NCBI RefSeq assembly: GCF_021742065.1
Contig: NZ_JAKKIE010000028.1
Span: forward strand, 1-55,339
Reading direction: 5' to 3'
DNA length: 55,339 nucleotides
From: Rhizorhapis sp. SPR117
GTDB taxonomy: Bacteria > Pseudomonadota > Alphaproteobacteria > Sphingomonadales > Sphingomonadaceae
Positions within the stretch are counted from its first letter, which is position 1; each line of letters opens with the position of its first letter. The notes below the pieces were generated by a model. That model made no database searches and was not told the origin of the DNA. It saw nothing but the letters and a program-made list of their open reading frames with translations. This document shows, piece after piece, positions 28,634-37,930 of the stretch. Position numbers and translations under genes: made by a program.

Positions 28634-29397
28634 GGAATGCTGACCGTCATGCCGTCATGTCCCGGAACCACACCGGGCGGCAATATGGTGCATAGATGAG
28701 CATAATCCATGCTCTGATCCATATGCGTCAGAATGGCCTGTCTCGGCCGCACCGTATCGATGGCGTCAAGGGTAAGCGCCAGATGCGTGTGCGTGGGGTG
28801 CGGCCGTTCGCGCAAGGCGTCGACCACCCAGACGTCCGTCCCTGTAAACAGGCCCATCATTTCGTCTGTAAATTCATGGAAGTCTGTTGAATAAGATATT
28901 GAAACCCCTTCATATTCGAAACGGAATCCCGTAGAGAAAATGTCTCCATGCGGCTGATCCACGCTCGTTATCCGGATGTCGCCAATGGTCATGTCGTCAG
29001 GCAATATATGGGCTTCAATCGTGGCTGGATAGTCATTGCGTCCATCGAAAACATAGCCGAAACGGCGGCGCAGATGACCGAGCGTTTCACGTCGTGCGTA
29101 TCCGGGCACCGGGCGGCCATGGTGGTGAAATATCTGCCGCATATCGTCGATGCCATGACAATGATCGGCATGATCATGCGTCCAGAGCACGGCGTCGAGA
29201 TCAATGACGTGGGCCGCCAGCAACTGCGCCCGCAAATCCGGCGATGTATCGACCAGGATCCGGGTGGTTGCAGTTTCCACGATGACGGACGCCCTGCTCC
29301 GTCTGTTTCTGGGCTCGGCGGGGTCGCAGGCACCCCAATCATTGCCGATGCGTGGAACGCCTGAAGATGTCCCGCAACCCAATATGGTCAGCTTCAC
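28630..29397 (-). CDS. MBL-fold metal-dependent hydrolase (PhnP-like)
   Basis: A 255-residue metallo-beta-lactamase-fold hydrolase. It opens MKLTILGCGTSSGVPRIG, has the metal motif THDHADHCHGIDD, a VDQPHGD segment and YSTDFHEF, and ends with a conserved LTHMDQSMDY. The closest named family is PhnP-like cyclic phosphodiesterases, but no phn genes are nearby, so the substrate is open. Both ends overlap neighbours by four bases (ATGA with tatD upstream and the protease downstream), so the three genes are tightly coupled. Confidence 0.9.
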   Translation of the reverse strand: MKLTILGCGTSSGVPRIGNDWGACDPAEPRNRRSRASVIVETATTRILVDTSPDLRAQLLAAHVIDLDAVLWTHDHADHCHGIDDMRQIFHHHGRPVPGYARRETLGHLRRRFGYVFDGRNDYPATIEAHILPDDMTIGDIRITSVDQPHGDIFSTGFRFEYEGVSISYSTDFHEFTDEMMGLFTGTDVWVVDALRERPHPTHTHLALTLDAIDTVRPRQAILTHMDQSMDYAHLCTILPPGVVPGHDGMTVSIP

Positions 29398-30185
29398 GCG
29401 ACCGCCTTTGCCACGGTGACCTTGTCAAACAAGGTCAGGAAATTGCGCCCCGTACTGGCGCTCAATTCCTCCACCGTTTCACCCCGCAAACCCGCCAGAA
29501 ACCGTGCCGTGTCGGCAACGAAGGCGGGTTCACAACTTTTCCCCCGATGCGGCACGGGGGCCAGAAAAGGGGAATCGGTTTCGACAAGCAGCTTTTCGCT
29601 CGGCAAACGCGCTGCCGTTGCTTGCAGGTCCTTGGCATTCTTGAACGTCACTATCCCTGAAATGCTGATGTATAAGCCCAAAGCCAACGCCTTGTCGGCA
29701 AACTCGCCGCTAGCGGTAAAGCAATGGATGACGCCTTTATACGCCCCCTTCCCCATTTCATCGGTCAGAATCTCAATCGTGTCGGCTTCGGCATCCCGCG
29801 TGTGGACGATCAGCGGCAGACCGGTCTCCCGCGCAGCAGCGATATGCGCACGAAAACTGCGTTTTTGCTGGTCTCGGTCACTGTGATCGTAATAATAATC
29901 AAGGCCAGTCTCGCCTATGCCGACGATTTTGGAATGTTTCGCTCGATCTACAAGCTTGGCCGTATCGACCGCAGGATGCGCGTCGGCCTCATGCGGGTGG
30001 ATGCCGACGGTGGCCCAGACGTCCGCGTTGCGCTCTGCTGTCGCCAGCACCGCATCCCATTCGCTTTCGCGGGTAGAGATGTTGAGCATGACGCCGACCC
30101 CGGCATCGCGGGCGCGATCCAGCACGGCGGTCTGATCCTCAACGAGGCCCTTATAGTTCAGGTGGCAGTGGCTATCGATCAGCAT
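29394..30185 (-). CDS. TatD family metal-dependent hydrolase
   Basis: A 263-residue TIM-barrel hydrolase of the TatD/YcfH/YchF family, members of which act as DNases or deacylases. Metal-binding motifs are MLIDSHCHLNY, VGIHPHEAD, GIGETGLDYYYD, PLIVHTRDA and IHCFTASGE, and the C-terminal VETDSPFLAPVPHRGK is complete. In many genomes it follows metG as here. A 182-base gap with a REPIN-type repeat separates it from metG. Confidence 0.95.
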   Translation of the reverse strand: MLIDSHCHLNYKGLVEDQTAVLDRARDAGVGVMLNISTRESEWDAVLATAERNADVWATVGIHPHEADAHPAVDTAKLVDRAKHSKIVGIGETGLDYYYDHSDRDQQKRSFRAHIAAARETGLPLIVHTRDAEADTIEILTDEMGKGAYKGVIHCFTASGEFADKALALGLYISISGIVTFKNAKDLQATAARLPSEKLLVETDSPFLAPVPHRGKSCEPAFVADTARFLAGLRGETVEELSASTGRNFLTLFDKVTVAKAVA

Positions 30186-30257
30186 GAGGGGGATATAGGG
30201 GGTCTTTCCGACTTCGTCACGGTTGGAAGTTCAGGAAGTTTCCCAAATCTTCTCCGT

Positions 30258-30346
30258 CATCCCAGCGAAGGCTGGGACCCATGTCGCTATCCTCAATCGT
30301 CGGCTTAATGCGAATAGCGACATGGATCCCAGCCTTCGCTGGGATG
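30258..30346. repeat. REPIN-like inverted repeat (CCCAGCGAAGGCTGGG type)
   Basis: Two 33-base arms (30258-30290 and 30314-30346) are reverse complements with one mismatch and are separated by 23 bases. Each arm contains its own palindrome around CCCAGCGAAGGCTGGG. Two REP units in opposite orientation form the arrangement called REPIN, a non-autonomous element moved by RAYT transposases. It lies in the metG-tatD gap and the transcript could fold into a large hairpin. Confidence 0.85.
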
Positions 30347-30367
30347 GCGATGTAAGGCGAATGTCGC

Positions 30368-31927
30368 TCAGGCGTCCGCTTCGGTAAGTTCGAGGCGCGG
30401 GAACAGCGGCTTGGGCGCGGCGAGGATGAAGTCGCTATCAGCAGGAATGGAATACCAAAAGGCGCCATCTTCACATGATCGCTCGCCTTCGGGCACTCCC
30501 ATTTGGTCCAGCAGCGTCGTCGCGCTGGCCGGAATGATGGGTTGAATCATGATGGCGAGGCTTGCAATGGCCTCGTACAGCGTGCCCAGAACCGCCTCCA
30601 TTCGCACCGGGTCAGTCTTGCGCAACGTCCAAGGTGCCTGCGCATCGATATAGGCGTTGCACGCAAAAACAGCGCGCATCCACGCTTCGATCGCTACAGA
30701 TGGAGCAAAGTCGTTCATTGCCATCCGAAAGGCGTAGGCCGCTATCCCCAAGCTTTGCTGAAGCTCTTCATCGACATCCTGCTTTTCGCCCTGCGGCATA
30801 CGACCGTCCAGGTTTTTTGCAATGAAGCTGAGTGTCCGCTGCGCCAGATTGCCGAAGCTGTTGGCAAGTTCACTATTTGACTTTTGAACAATAGCTTCCG
30901 GGCTATAGCTTCCATCATTTCCGAAGGTAACTTCGCTCAGCAGAAAATAGCGGAGCTGATCGACGCCAAAAGCCTGCGACAGTTCCAGCGGGTCGGCGAC
31001 ATTGCCAACCGATTTCGACATTTTCTCGCCCCGGTTGAGCAGGAAGCCATGGCCGAATACCTGTTTCGGCAAAGGCAGATTGGCGCTCATCAGGAAGGCA
31101 GGCCAATAGACCGTATGAAAACGGACAATATCCTTGCCTATAATATGGAAAATGTCGCCGCCCTTTTGCCAAAACGTGCGGTAATCCCGTGTGTCGGCCG
31201 GGTAACCAAGGCCAGTCAGATAATTGGTGAGCGCATCGACCCAGACATACATGACATGGCCATCGCTGTCGGGTACCTTGACGCCCCAGTCGAAACTGGT
31301 GCGCGAAATGCTGAGGTCCGACAAACCGCCTTCGACAAAACGCATGATTTCGTTACGCCGGCTTTCGGGGCGGATGAAATCCGGCTGGCTTGTATAGAGG
31401 TCGAGCAGCGGCTGCTGATATTTGGAAAGACGGAAGAACCAGCTTTCCTCCACTGTCCATTCGACCGGTGTTCCCTGCGGTGAAAGACGAGCTTCCCCTT
31501 CCCCGCCGATCAGTTCCTTTTCGTCATAAAAGGCTTCGTCGCGGATGGAGTACCAGCCTTCATATCGGCCAAGATAGAGGTCGCCATTGGCTTCCATCGC
31601 TTTCCAAAGCGCCTGACTGGCCTCATGATGCGCAGGTTCGCTGGTGCGGATAAAGCGGTCGTAGCTGATATTCAGGGCATCATCCATTTCCTGAAAATAG
31701 CCTGACATTTCATCGGCGAGCGCGCGGGGTTCAATGTCTTTGGCGCGCGCGGCTTGCGCCATTTTCAGTCCATGTTCGTCCGTGCCGGTCTGGAACCGCA
31801 CGTTGCGGCCCATCAACCGCTGGAAACGCGCGATCGCGTCAGTCGCAATCGCTTCATAGGCATGACCGATGTGCGGGCGGCCGTTGGGGTAACTGATGGC
31901 CGTGGTGATATAGAAAGGCTGGGACAT
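30368..31927 (-). CDS. metG: methionyl-tRNA synthetase
   Basis: A 519-residue class I synthetase charging tRNA-Met. The HIGH motif appears as YPNGRPHIGHA near the N-terminus and the KMSKS motif is in NRGEKMSKSVGN. The C-terminus carries the anticodon-binding helical domain and ends with LTEADA, without a tRNA-binding extension, as in many alphaproteobacterial enzymes. The gene heads a minus-strand run including tatD. Confidence 0.97.
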   Translation of the reverse strand: MSQPFYITTAISYPNGRPHIGHAYEAIATDAIARFQRLMGRNVRFQTGTDEHGLKMAQAARAKDIEPRALADEMSGYFQEMDDALNISYDRFIRTSEPAHHEASQALWKAMEANGDLYLGRYEGWYSIRDEAFYDEKELIGGEGEARLSPQGTPVEWTVEESWFFRLSKYQQPLLDLYTSQPDFIRPESRRNEIMRFVEGGLSDLSISRTSFDWGVKVPDSDGHVMYVWVDALTNYLTGLGYPADTRDYRTFWQKGGDIFHIIGKDIVRFHTVYWPAFLMSANLPLPKQVFGHGFLLNRGEKMSKSVGNVADPLELSQAFGVDQLRYFLLSEVTFGNDGSYSPEAIVQKSNSELANSFGNLAQRTLSFIAKNLDGRMPQGEKQDVDEELQQSLGIAAYAFRMAMNDFAPSVAIEAWMRAVFACNAYIDAQAPWTLRKTDPVRMEAVLGTLYEAIASLAIMIQPIIPASATTLLDQMGVPEGERSCEDGAFWYSIPADSDFILAAPKPLFPRLELTEADA

Positions 31928-32010
31928 TGTGGTCTTCTGTCAGGAGGTTTGGCGGCCTTCCTAGACGCAGGGGCGGAATTTTAGAAGGGGTGATCTGGTA
32001 TCGACTGAAT

Positions 32011-32109
32011 GTGGCGCTCCGCCGTGAGGGCGCCACGGCTTGTCTGATGCCGCTTGGGCGTGATCCGATAGGCTATAAGGTGCCTTTGTAAATTCTTGAT
32101 CGGATCACG
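32011..32109. promoter_or_regulatory. two inverted repeats upstream of the polysaccharide locus
   Basis: CGTGATCCGAT (32059-32069) and ATCGGATCACG (32099-32109) form a perfect 11-base inverted repeat around 29 bases, ending 8 bases before the uxs start. Upstream, GTGGCGC (32011-32017) and GCGCCAC (32030-32036) form another. They may be an operator or leader hairpin controlling the locus. No T-run follows. Confidence 0.35.
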
Positions 32110-32117
32110 ACTTGGGA

Positions 32118-33095
32118 ATGAAAAAGCGGCAGCTGATGCGCAGGAAACGTGTGCTCGTGACGGGCGGTGCTGGCTTTTTGGGATCGTTTCTGTGTGAAAG
32201 GCTGCTGGCGCTGGGCAACGAGGTCCTGTGCGCCGACAATTTTTTCACGGGCACGCGCGACAATATCGCGGCGATACTGGGCAACTATCGTTTCGAGTTA
32301 TTGCGCCACGACATAACGTTCCCCCTCTATGTCGAGGTGGATGAGATATACAATCTCGCCTGCCCGGCCAGTCCGATCCATTATCAGCATGACCCGGTAC
32401 AAACGACCAAAACCAGCGTACACGGCGCGATCAACATGCTGGGCCTCGCCAAGCGCACAGGCGCGCGGATATTGCAGGCCTCCACTTCGGAAATTTATGG
32501 CGATCCTGAAATTCATCCGCAGAACGAAAGTTATTGGGGGCGGGTCAACCCCATCGGGCCCCGCTCCTGCTATGATGAGGGAAAACGCTGCGCCGAAACA
32601 CTGTTTTTCGATTATTGGCGGCAACATCGACTGCCGATCAAGGTGGCTCGAATATTCAATACCTATGGCCCGCGGATGCAGCCCGACGATGGCCGCGTCG
32701 TTTCCAATTTCGTCCTTCAGGCGCTTCGGAACCAGCCGATCACGATTTATGGCGATGGTCAGCAGACCCGATCCTTCTGTTTTGTTGAGGACTTGATCGA
32801 GGGACTCATCCGGTTGATGGACTCGCCCGATGACGTCACGGGGCCGGTGAACCTAGGCAATCCGGTGGAATTCAGGATGCTTGAACTGGCGCAGATGGTA
32901 ATCGCACTGACCGGCAGTGCGTCGAAACTGGAATACAGCCCGCTGCCGCAGGACGACCCACGCCAGCGCCAGCCCGATATAGGCCTTGCCCGACAGTTGC
33001 TGGATTGGCAGCCCGCCGTGTCACTCGAAGAGGGGCTGGGCCGGACTATCGACTATTTCCGTCAGCAGATGGATTTGGGTCAGATAGAGGGATGA
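32118..33095 (+). CDS. uxs: UDP-glucuronate decarboxylase (UDP-xylose synthase) type SDR epimerase
   Basis: A 325-residue extended short-chain dehydrogenase. It opens with the NAD motif [19 protein letters not shown] and continues with [24 protein letters not shown], the YDEGKR catalytic Tyr/Lys pair and [11 protein letters not shown]. These are the signatures of UDP-glucuronic acid decarboxylases, which make UDP-xylose from UDP-glucuronate. Substrate assignment is by motif only; a dTDP-glucose dehydratase-like role is less likely. The ATG at 32118 is chosen; TTG at 32112 and ATG at 32136 are alternatives. The stop overlaps the next gene by ATGA. Confidence 0.88.
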   Translation: MKKRQLMRRKRVLVTGGAGFLGSFLCERLLALGNEVLCADNFFTGTRDNIAAILGNYRFELLRHDITFPLYVEVDEIYNLACPASPIHYQHDPVQTTKTSVHGAINMLGLAKRTGARILQASTSEIYGDPEIHPQNESYWGRVNPIGPRSCYDEGKRCAETLFFDYWRQHRLPIKVARIFNTYGPRMQPDDGRVVSNFVLQALRNQPITIYGDGQQTRSFCFVEDLIEGLIRLMDSPDDVTGPVNLGNPVEFRMLELAQMVIALTGSASKLEYSPLPQDDPRQRQPDIGLARQLLDWQPAVSLEEGLGRTIDYFRQQMDLGQIEG

Positions 33096-34117
33096 ATGGG
33101 CGGACGATATTGGTGACCGGCGGGGCGGGCTATGTCGGTTCGCATTGCTGCAAGGCTTTTGCGCAAGCCGGATGGAGGGTGGTCACGTTCGACAATCTTT
33201 CACGTGGTCATGCCGAAGCGGTCAAATGGGGGCCGTTGGTCGTGGGTGACATATTGGACCGGACCGCACTGGATGCTGCGTTCGACGAGTACAGGCCTGA
33301 CCTTGTCGGTCATTTCGCTGCCTTCGCTTATGTCGAGGAATCGGTGCGCCAGCCGGAACTCTATTATCGCAACAATTGCATCGGCAGCTTCACCCTGCTT
33401 GACCGAATGCGCGCGGCAGACGTTTCAAAGCTCATATTCTCCAGCACCTGTGCCACTTATGGCGTGCCCGAGCGCGTGCCAATCGACGAAGCGCATCCCC
33501 AATGGCCGATCAATCCCTATGGCTGGTCAAAGCTGATGGTGGAAAGAATGCTCTCTGATTATGCAGTTGCTCATGGGCTGGACAGCGTGGCGCTACGCTA
33601 TTTCAACGCCGCCGGATGCGATCGGGATGGAGATATTGGCGAATGCCATGATCCGGAAACCCACGCCATTCCGCTGGCTATAGCGGGCGCCTTGTCCGAT
33701 CAGCGGCCCTTCACCGTCTTTGGCACGGATTTCGACACTCGCGATGGAAGCGCCGTGCGCGATTATATCCATGTTGATGACCTTGCGGCAGCGCATGTCC
33801 TGGCGGGCGAATGGATCATGAAAAGGCGCGGCTTTCATCCTTTTAACCTGGGTACTGGACAGGGTACAACCGTCCTTGAGATCGCCCGCACTGTCGGCCG
33901 GATTTGCGAGGCCGACCATCCACCGCACATGGGGCCGCGGCGGGCCGGCGACCCGCCAGTGTTGATCGCCGACGCCGCCAAGGCCCACCGCGAGTTGGGA
34001 TGGAGGCCGACGATGTCGGACATTGATATGATCGTGCGCACTGCCGTGGCTTGGCAGAGACGACAGACAACTGACGCTGATCCGACTACAAACTCTTTAA
34101 CATGCCCTAACAACTAA
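33092..34117 (+). CDS. galE: UDP-glucose / UDP-xylose 4-epimerase (GalE/ExoB type)
   Basis: A 341-residue NAD-dependent epimerase. It has [46 protein letters not shown] and the [11 protein letters not shown] catalytic Tyr/Lys, followed by RYFNAAGCD and [11 protein letters not shown]. The gene is coupled to uxs by a four-base overlap. In rhizobia a related epimerase paired with Uxs converts UDP-xylose to UDP-arabinose, so this pair may do the same; a plain UDP-glucose/galactose epimerase is equally possible from sequence. Its stop overlaps that of the convergent ABC transporter gene (CTAA, 34114-34117). Confidence 0.9.
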   Translation: MNGRTILVTGGAGYVGSHCCKAFAQAGWRVVTFDNLSRGHAEAVKWGPLVVGDILDRTALDAAFDEYRPDLVGHFAAFAYVEESVRQPELYYRNNCIGSFTLLDRMRAADVSKLIFSSTCATYGVPERVPIDEAHPQWPINPYGWSKLMVERMLSDYAVAHGLDSVALRYFNAAGCDRDGDIGECHDPETHAIPLAIAGALSDQRPFTVFGTDFDTRDGSAVRDYIHVDDLAAAHVLAGEWIMKRRGFHPFNLGTGQGTTVLEIARTVGRICEADHPPHMGPRRAGDPPVLIADAAKAHRELGWRPTMSDIDMIVRTAVAWQRRQTTDADPTTNSLTCPNN

Positions 34118-35907
34118 GCCAGGGCGGCGAGGGATATGCCGGGTCGTGGTTCGAGCATTTCGGCAGGTGGCCCCTCCCCCAGCATTCGTCCTTCGCTCAG
34201 GCAGATGACATGATCCACATGGCGCACCGTTTCCAGCCGATGGGTGATGATCAGGATCGTTCGACCCGCAAATCGCTGTTCCAGAGCCTTGCGAATTTGC
34301 GCTTCCAGTGCGGTATCGAGCGCGCTGGTTGCTTCGTCGAGGATCAATATGTCCGGGTCGCGCAATATGGCGCGGGCGAGCCCCACGCGCTGCCTTTCGC
34401 CGCCGGAAAGGTTGAGCCCCTGCTGTCCGATCCAGTTCCTGTCGCCATATTCCAGCCCGGATAGCATATCGGCGAGACCCGATAAGGCATAGGCTTGGGC
34501 CAGTGCTGCTTCATCGGCGTCAGGACGGGCCATCAGAACATTGTCCCGCACCGTTCCCTCCACCAGGTCGATATCCTGACCAGCCACGGCAAGCGCCTGC
34601 AGCCATTCATCGCGGCGAATATTCCCGATCTCCACGCCATCGAGCAGAATCTGTCCACTTTGGGGTGTGTAGAGGCGCAGGAGCAGGCTTACGATTGTTG
34701 TCTTGCCTGATCCACTTGCGCCTACCAGCGCCGTGGTCCGCCCGTGAGGAATATCAAAGCTCACATTGTCGAGTGCATGCTTTCCGTCATAGCCGAAAGT
34801 CACATCGCGAAAGCCAATGCTCTGATATTGATCGGGCATGGGAAGCATTCCCTGATCTGGAAAGGATTTTCCGGTCCGGCCGATCATGCGTCTCACCGAC
34901 TGTAATTGCGGAGATGACTGGGCGAGAAAAAGAGAATTGCTTTCAAACTCCTGCAAATGCGGTTGCAAGCGATAGAGCAGCGCGACCATCGTCAAGGTCG
35001 TATGGAAATCGACCTTGAGCAAGCCAGCGCCTCCAACGATAAGGCAGATTATGGCCAGGTAACCCATCTGTGTCGCGGGGCCGATGGCAGCCGAAAGCCT
35101 TTCCATTCGGGCGAGGCTCCGCCGTGCGGCTGCCGATGATTTGAGAAATGCCTTTTGCTGTGCCCTTTCCCGGCCATAGGCGCGAATGGCGCGCATCCCC
35201 TGAAGCGTCATCAGCATGAGCGCGCCCATGGACTGATGTTCCGATTTCACTGAAGCGCCAAGCTGAGTCACCGGACGGGACAGGCGCGCAAGGAACAGCG
35301 AGACCAGAGTGGCGCACAGGGCAGCGATCAAAGTGATGCGCCACGAAAGAAGCAGTAGGAAAAAGACAAAAACCGCTATCGCGCAGACATTTATGATCAG
35401 GCGCATGAAGGCATTATAGGCCGCCGCCACCCCCCAGCTGTCAGTGCCCAATATCTCCATCAGCTCAGCCTGTTCATGGCGGCGGATAAAATCATAGGAT
35501 ACATCGAGATACTGGCCGTGAATGACATTCCGGGCGGTCTCGCTGATGCGGGCGGCAAGACCCAGCGAAATGCGGCTATAGGCATATCCTATAATGCCCC
35601 TCAGCACGATCAGCGCGAATATTGCAGCTGCAAGCTGTAGGGGACCGCCGAGCGCCTGCAATATCGACGCCGCCAGTTGGCCAAAGTCCCGTGCAGCCGC
35701 ACCCGGCGCATCAAATTGGCCTAGTGCGGCATATAGGAAGAGAATGATGAGGCTGATGCCAGCCGTTTCCGCGAGTGAAGCAAAGACGCCCAGACCGATC
35801 AGCAGCGGCGCGGTGCGCTTGGCCGCCGGGGCGATGTCCAACAAGACGCGTAGGTCCTTAAGAGCCGCGATCTTGCCGCCCGTGGCAGTTTTTCCGGCGT
35901 CAGCCAT
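34114..35907 (-). CDS. ABC exporter, fused membrane and ATPase domains (MsbA/PglK-like)
   Basis: A 597-residue half-transporter that should work as a homodimer. Six hydrophobic segments (about the first 300 residues) precede the ATPase domain with Walker A GASGSGKTT, a Q-loop at VAGQD, signature LSGGERQRVGLARAIL, Walker B ILILDEATSALD and switch ITHR. Location inside a glycosyltransferase cluster suggests it flips a lipid-linked glycan or lipid, as PglK or MsbA do. The ATG at 35907 is preferred and overlaps the end of the upstream glycosyltransferase by 8 bases. Confidence 0.9.
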   Translation of the reverse strand: MADAGKTATGGKIAALKDLRVLLDIAPAAKRTAPLLIGLGVFASLAETAGISLIILFLYAALGQFDAPGAAARDFGQLAASILQALGGPLQLAAAIFALIVLRGIIGYAYSRISLGLAARISETARNVIHGQYLDVSYDFIRRHEQAELMEILGTDSWGVAAAYNAFMRLIINVCAIAVFVFFLLLLSWRITLIAALCATLVSLFLARLSRPVTQLGASVKSEHQSMGALMLMTLQGMRAIRAYGRERAQQKAFLKSSAAARRSLARMERLSAAIGPATQMGYLAIICLIVGGAGLLKVDFHTTLTMVALLYRLQPHLQEFESNSLFLAQSSPQLQSVRRMIGRTGKSFPDQGMLPMPDQYQSIGFRDVTFGYDGKHALDNVSFDIPHGRTTALVGASGSGKTTIVSLLLRLYTPQSGQILLDGVEIGNIRRDEWLQALAVAGQDIDLVEGTVRDNVLMARPDADEAALAQAYALSGLADMLSGLEYGDRNWIGQQGLNLSGGERQRVGLARAILRDPDILILDEATSALDTALEAQIRKALEQRFAGRTILIITHRLETVRHVDHVICLSEGRMLGEGPPAEMLEPRPGISLAALA

Positions 35908-37930
35908 GGCTCGTCTCCCCCATCGCTGCGCCATCATAACAACCGATCAGGAAGCGGGACGGTGCATAATCGCGGCGGCGACGTGGCTTCCCGGCGACAC
36001 GGAGCCGCAGTCCCCTGATAATCGCACGCGGAAGCTTCCAAGCAAGCAGCATGGAACTGTTGACCGGCTTTTGTCGGAAATAGGCCAGAAACAGACGAAC
36101 TCCTGTCCGAAAAGCGCCCCGTTCTGCCGCTGTGAGGATACTCCATTCCAGAAAATAGGCGCGCCCTGCCATGATGTCGCGGTGGTGCGCGGGATGGCGG
36201 CTCAACATTTCTGCCGCCACCAGATCGAACGAACGGAGCATGCGCAGCATGTCGCTGGACATGTTGCCCGGCAGCACGCGGTAGCCGGTGAGAGGCTCGG
36301 GTACGAGGGCAAAGCGATATTTCTCGGCAATACGGAAATAGATCGAGAAATCTTCGCATCCTTGCGCACCACGCGCATGCAAGCTGGAATCGAAACCACC
36401 CGCCTCCTCCAACGCAGCCCGGATCATCAAGGCGGCGCTGCCATTGCCGATGAAATTCCCCAGGAACATCGCCTTCAACACATCCCCTTGTACAATGGGG
36501 CGGTGGCTGCGACTGGTGATCAGGCTGTCTTCGTCGATCCGGGCGTACCAGGTATAGGCAAGCCCGGTCCCCGGCCCTTCCGCCTTTAGCGCGGCCAATT
36601 GCCTTTCGATCTTGGACGGCGCCCAAAGATCGTCAGCATCCACAAAGGCAATGAGGTCGGACGCAGCGACTTTCCAGCCCCGGTTGCGCGCCGCGGCAAC
36701 GCCTGCATTGGCCTGTTGCATCAGGCTGATGCGCGGATCGCTCGCCGCAAACGACAATATCATCGCCTGCGTATCATCAGGCGAACCGTCATCGACCACA
36801 ATGATGTCCAGCGGCGCATGCGTCTGGGTCTGCACGCTTTGCAGCGTCTCTCCGATGGTTTCAGTCGCCTTGTACGCAGGGATGACGACGCTCACCAGTT
36901 CCATTGGATTCAAAGGGGCCACACCCAGCATATCGGCAAAGCTGTCGAACACGATTCCATGTGCATCCGGCTCGATATGTTCATCCAGAATGATCCGAAG
37001 CCGCTCTTTGGTTTCGGCCCAACTGCTTGTCAGGTGAGCAGGCGTACAGCAGGCGCCCGTGCATAGAGCCTCCATCAACAGGGATGCAGTCATGCGCGCT
37101 TCGCTGGCCGGGACAGAAACGGCCGGAAGTTCGGGCAGCCAGTTGGGAAGCGGGCGGTCTTGACCGGCGGATAGCGCCGCGCACCAAAGGCCGAACCAGG
37201 CGAGGCTCAATTCTTGCTCGCCATGCCCATTCGACTGCCCGGCAGCGCCTTTGTCAAGCAGCGTGGCAGCGTCGCGGAAAAGCTGCCCCATATCTTGCGA
37301 CGCCGATCCCCGCCGCAGACAATAGCGGGCATGGACATCCTCTACCGGGAGAAATCGTGCGCCGGAAAAGGCCAGCCTCTGCCATAGGTCCCAATCCTCG
37401 CAGGTTTGGAAGCATGTGTCGAAACCGCCCAGATTTTCCACCTTGTCGCGCGCAAGCATGACCGTATGCGGCGTCGCCAACGGATTGCTCCGCCCAAACA
37501 CTCGCCGTGCATCGGCTGCAATTTCGGGAGAAAAACGCGGCATGAATGCCTGCCCCTCCGGCGTAACACGGACATATCCGCAATAACTCGCGCCCGCACC
37601 GGGATCACTCCTGAGCTTTTCTGACAGCCGCGCCAGATGATCGGGCGCAATCCAGTCATCCGCATCAAGAAAAAGCAGCGCGCGGCCTTGCGCATGACGC
37701 AACCCCTCATTGCGGGCTGCCGCAACGCCAGCGCCAGCGGTCTCAACCAGTTGGAAACGGGCATCACGGTCGCAATAATCCGATGCAATTCCGGCTGTAG
37801 CATCGGTCGAGCCATCGTTGACGATGATGACGTGCCAATCGTCCCATCGTTGGGCGAGCAGACTGTCAAGCGTGACCGCCAGCGTGGCCTCCGCATTGCG
37901 TGCGGGAACGACGACGGAAACGGCACTCAC
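35900..37930 (-). CDS. tandem family 2 glycosyltransferase (two GT-A domains)
   Basis: A 676-residue protein with two GT2 domains. The first starts VSVVVPARNAEATLAVTLDSL with VNDGSTDA and LFLDADDWIAPDH. The second starts near residue 343 with VSVVIPAYKATETIGETLQS, VDDGSPDDT and FVDADDLW, and ends with LTGYRVLPGNMSSDMLRMLRS. The second half is clearly paralogous to the separate 327-residue enzyme encoded at 39232. Both halves keep the DXD-type acidic motif, so both may be active and add two sugars. The linker between them (about 270-340) has no recognised motif. Its start overlaps the upstream GT2 gene by four bases. Confidence 0.92.
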   Translation of the reverse strand: MSAVSVVVPARNAEATLAVTLDSLLAQRWDDWHVIIVNDGSTDATAGIASDYCDRDARFQLVETAGAGVAAARNEGLRHAQGRALLFLDADDWIAPDHLARLSEKLRSDPGAGASYCGYVRVTPEGQAFMPRFSPEIAADARRVFGRSNPLATPHTVMLARDKVENLGGFDTCFQTCEDWDLWQRLAFSGARFLPVEDVHARYCLRRGSASQDMGQLFRDAATLLDKGAAGQSNGHGEQELSLAWFGLWCAALSAGQDRPLPNWLPELPAVSVPASEARMTASLLMEALCTGACCTPAHLTSSWAETKERLRIILDEHIEPDAHGIVFDSFADMLGVAPLNPMELVSVVIPAYKATETIGETLQSVQTQTHAPLDIIVVDDGSPDDTQAMILSFAASDPRISLMQQANAGVAAARNRGWKVAASDLIAFVDADDLWAPSKIERQLAALKAEGPGTGLAYTWYARIDEDSLITSRSHRPIVQGDVLKAMFLGNFIGNGSAALMIRAALEEAGGFDSSLHARGAQGCEDFSIYFRIAEKYRFALVPEPLTGYRVLPGNMSSDMLRMLRSFDLVAAEMLSRHPAHHRDIMAGRAYFLEWSILTAAERGAFRTGVRLFLAYFRQKPVNSSMLLAWKLPRAIIRGLRLRVAGKPRRRRDYAPSRFLIGCYDGAAMGETSHG

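Noticed and set aside
30258..30346. CRISPR array
   Set aside because: The repeats are inverted, not direct, and occur as a single pair; no array exists in the window.
35594..36589. 331-codon plus-strand frame over the ABC exporter and tandem glycosyltransferase
   Set aside because: Antisense to two well-supported genes with overlapping ends.
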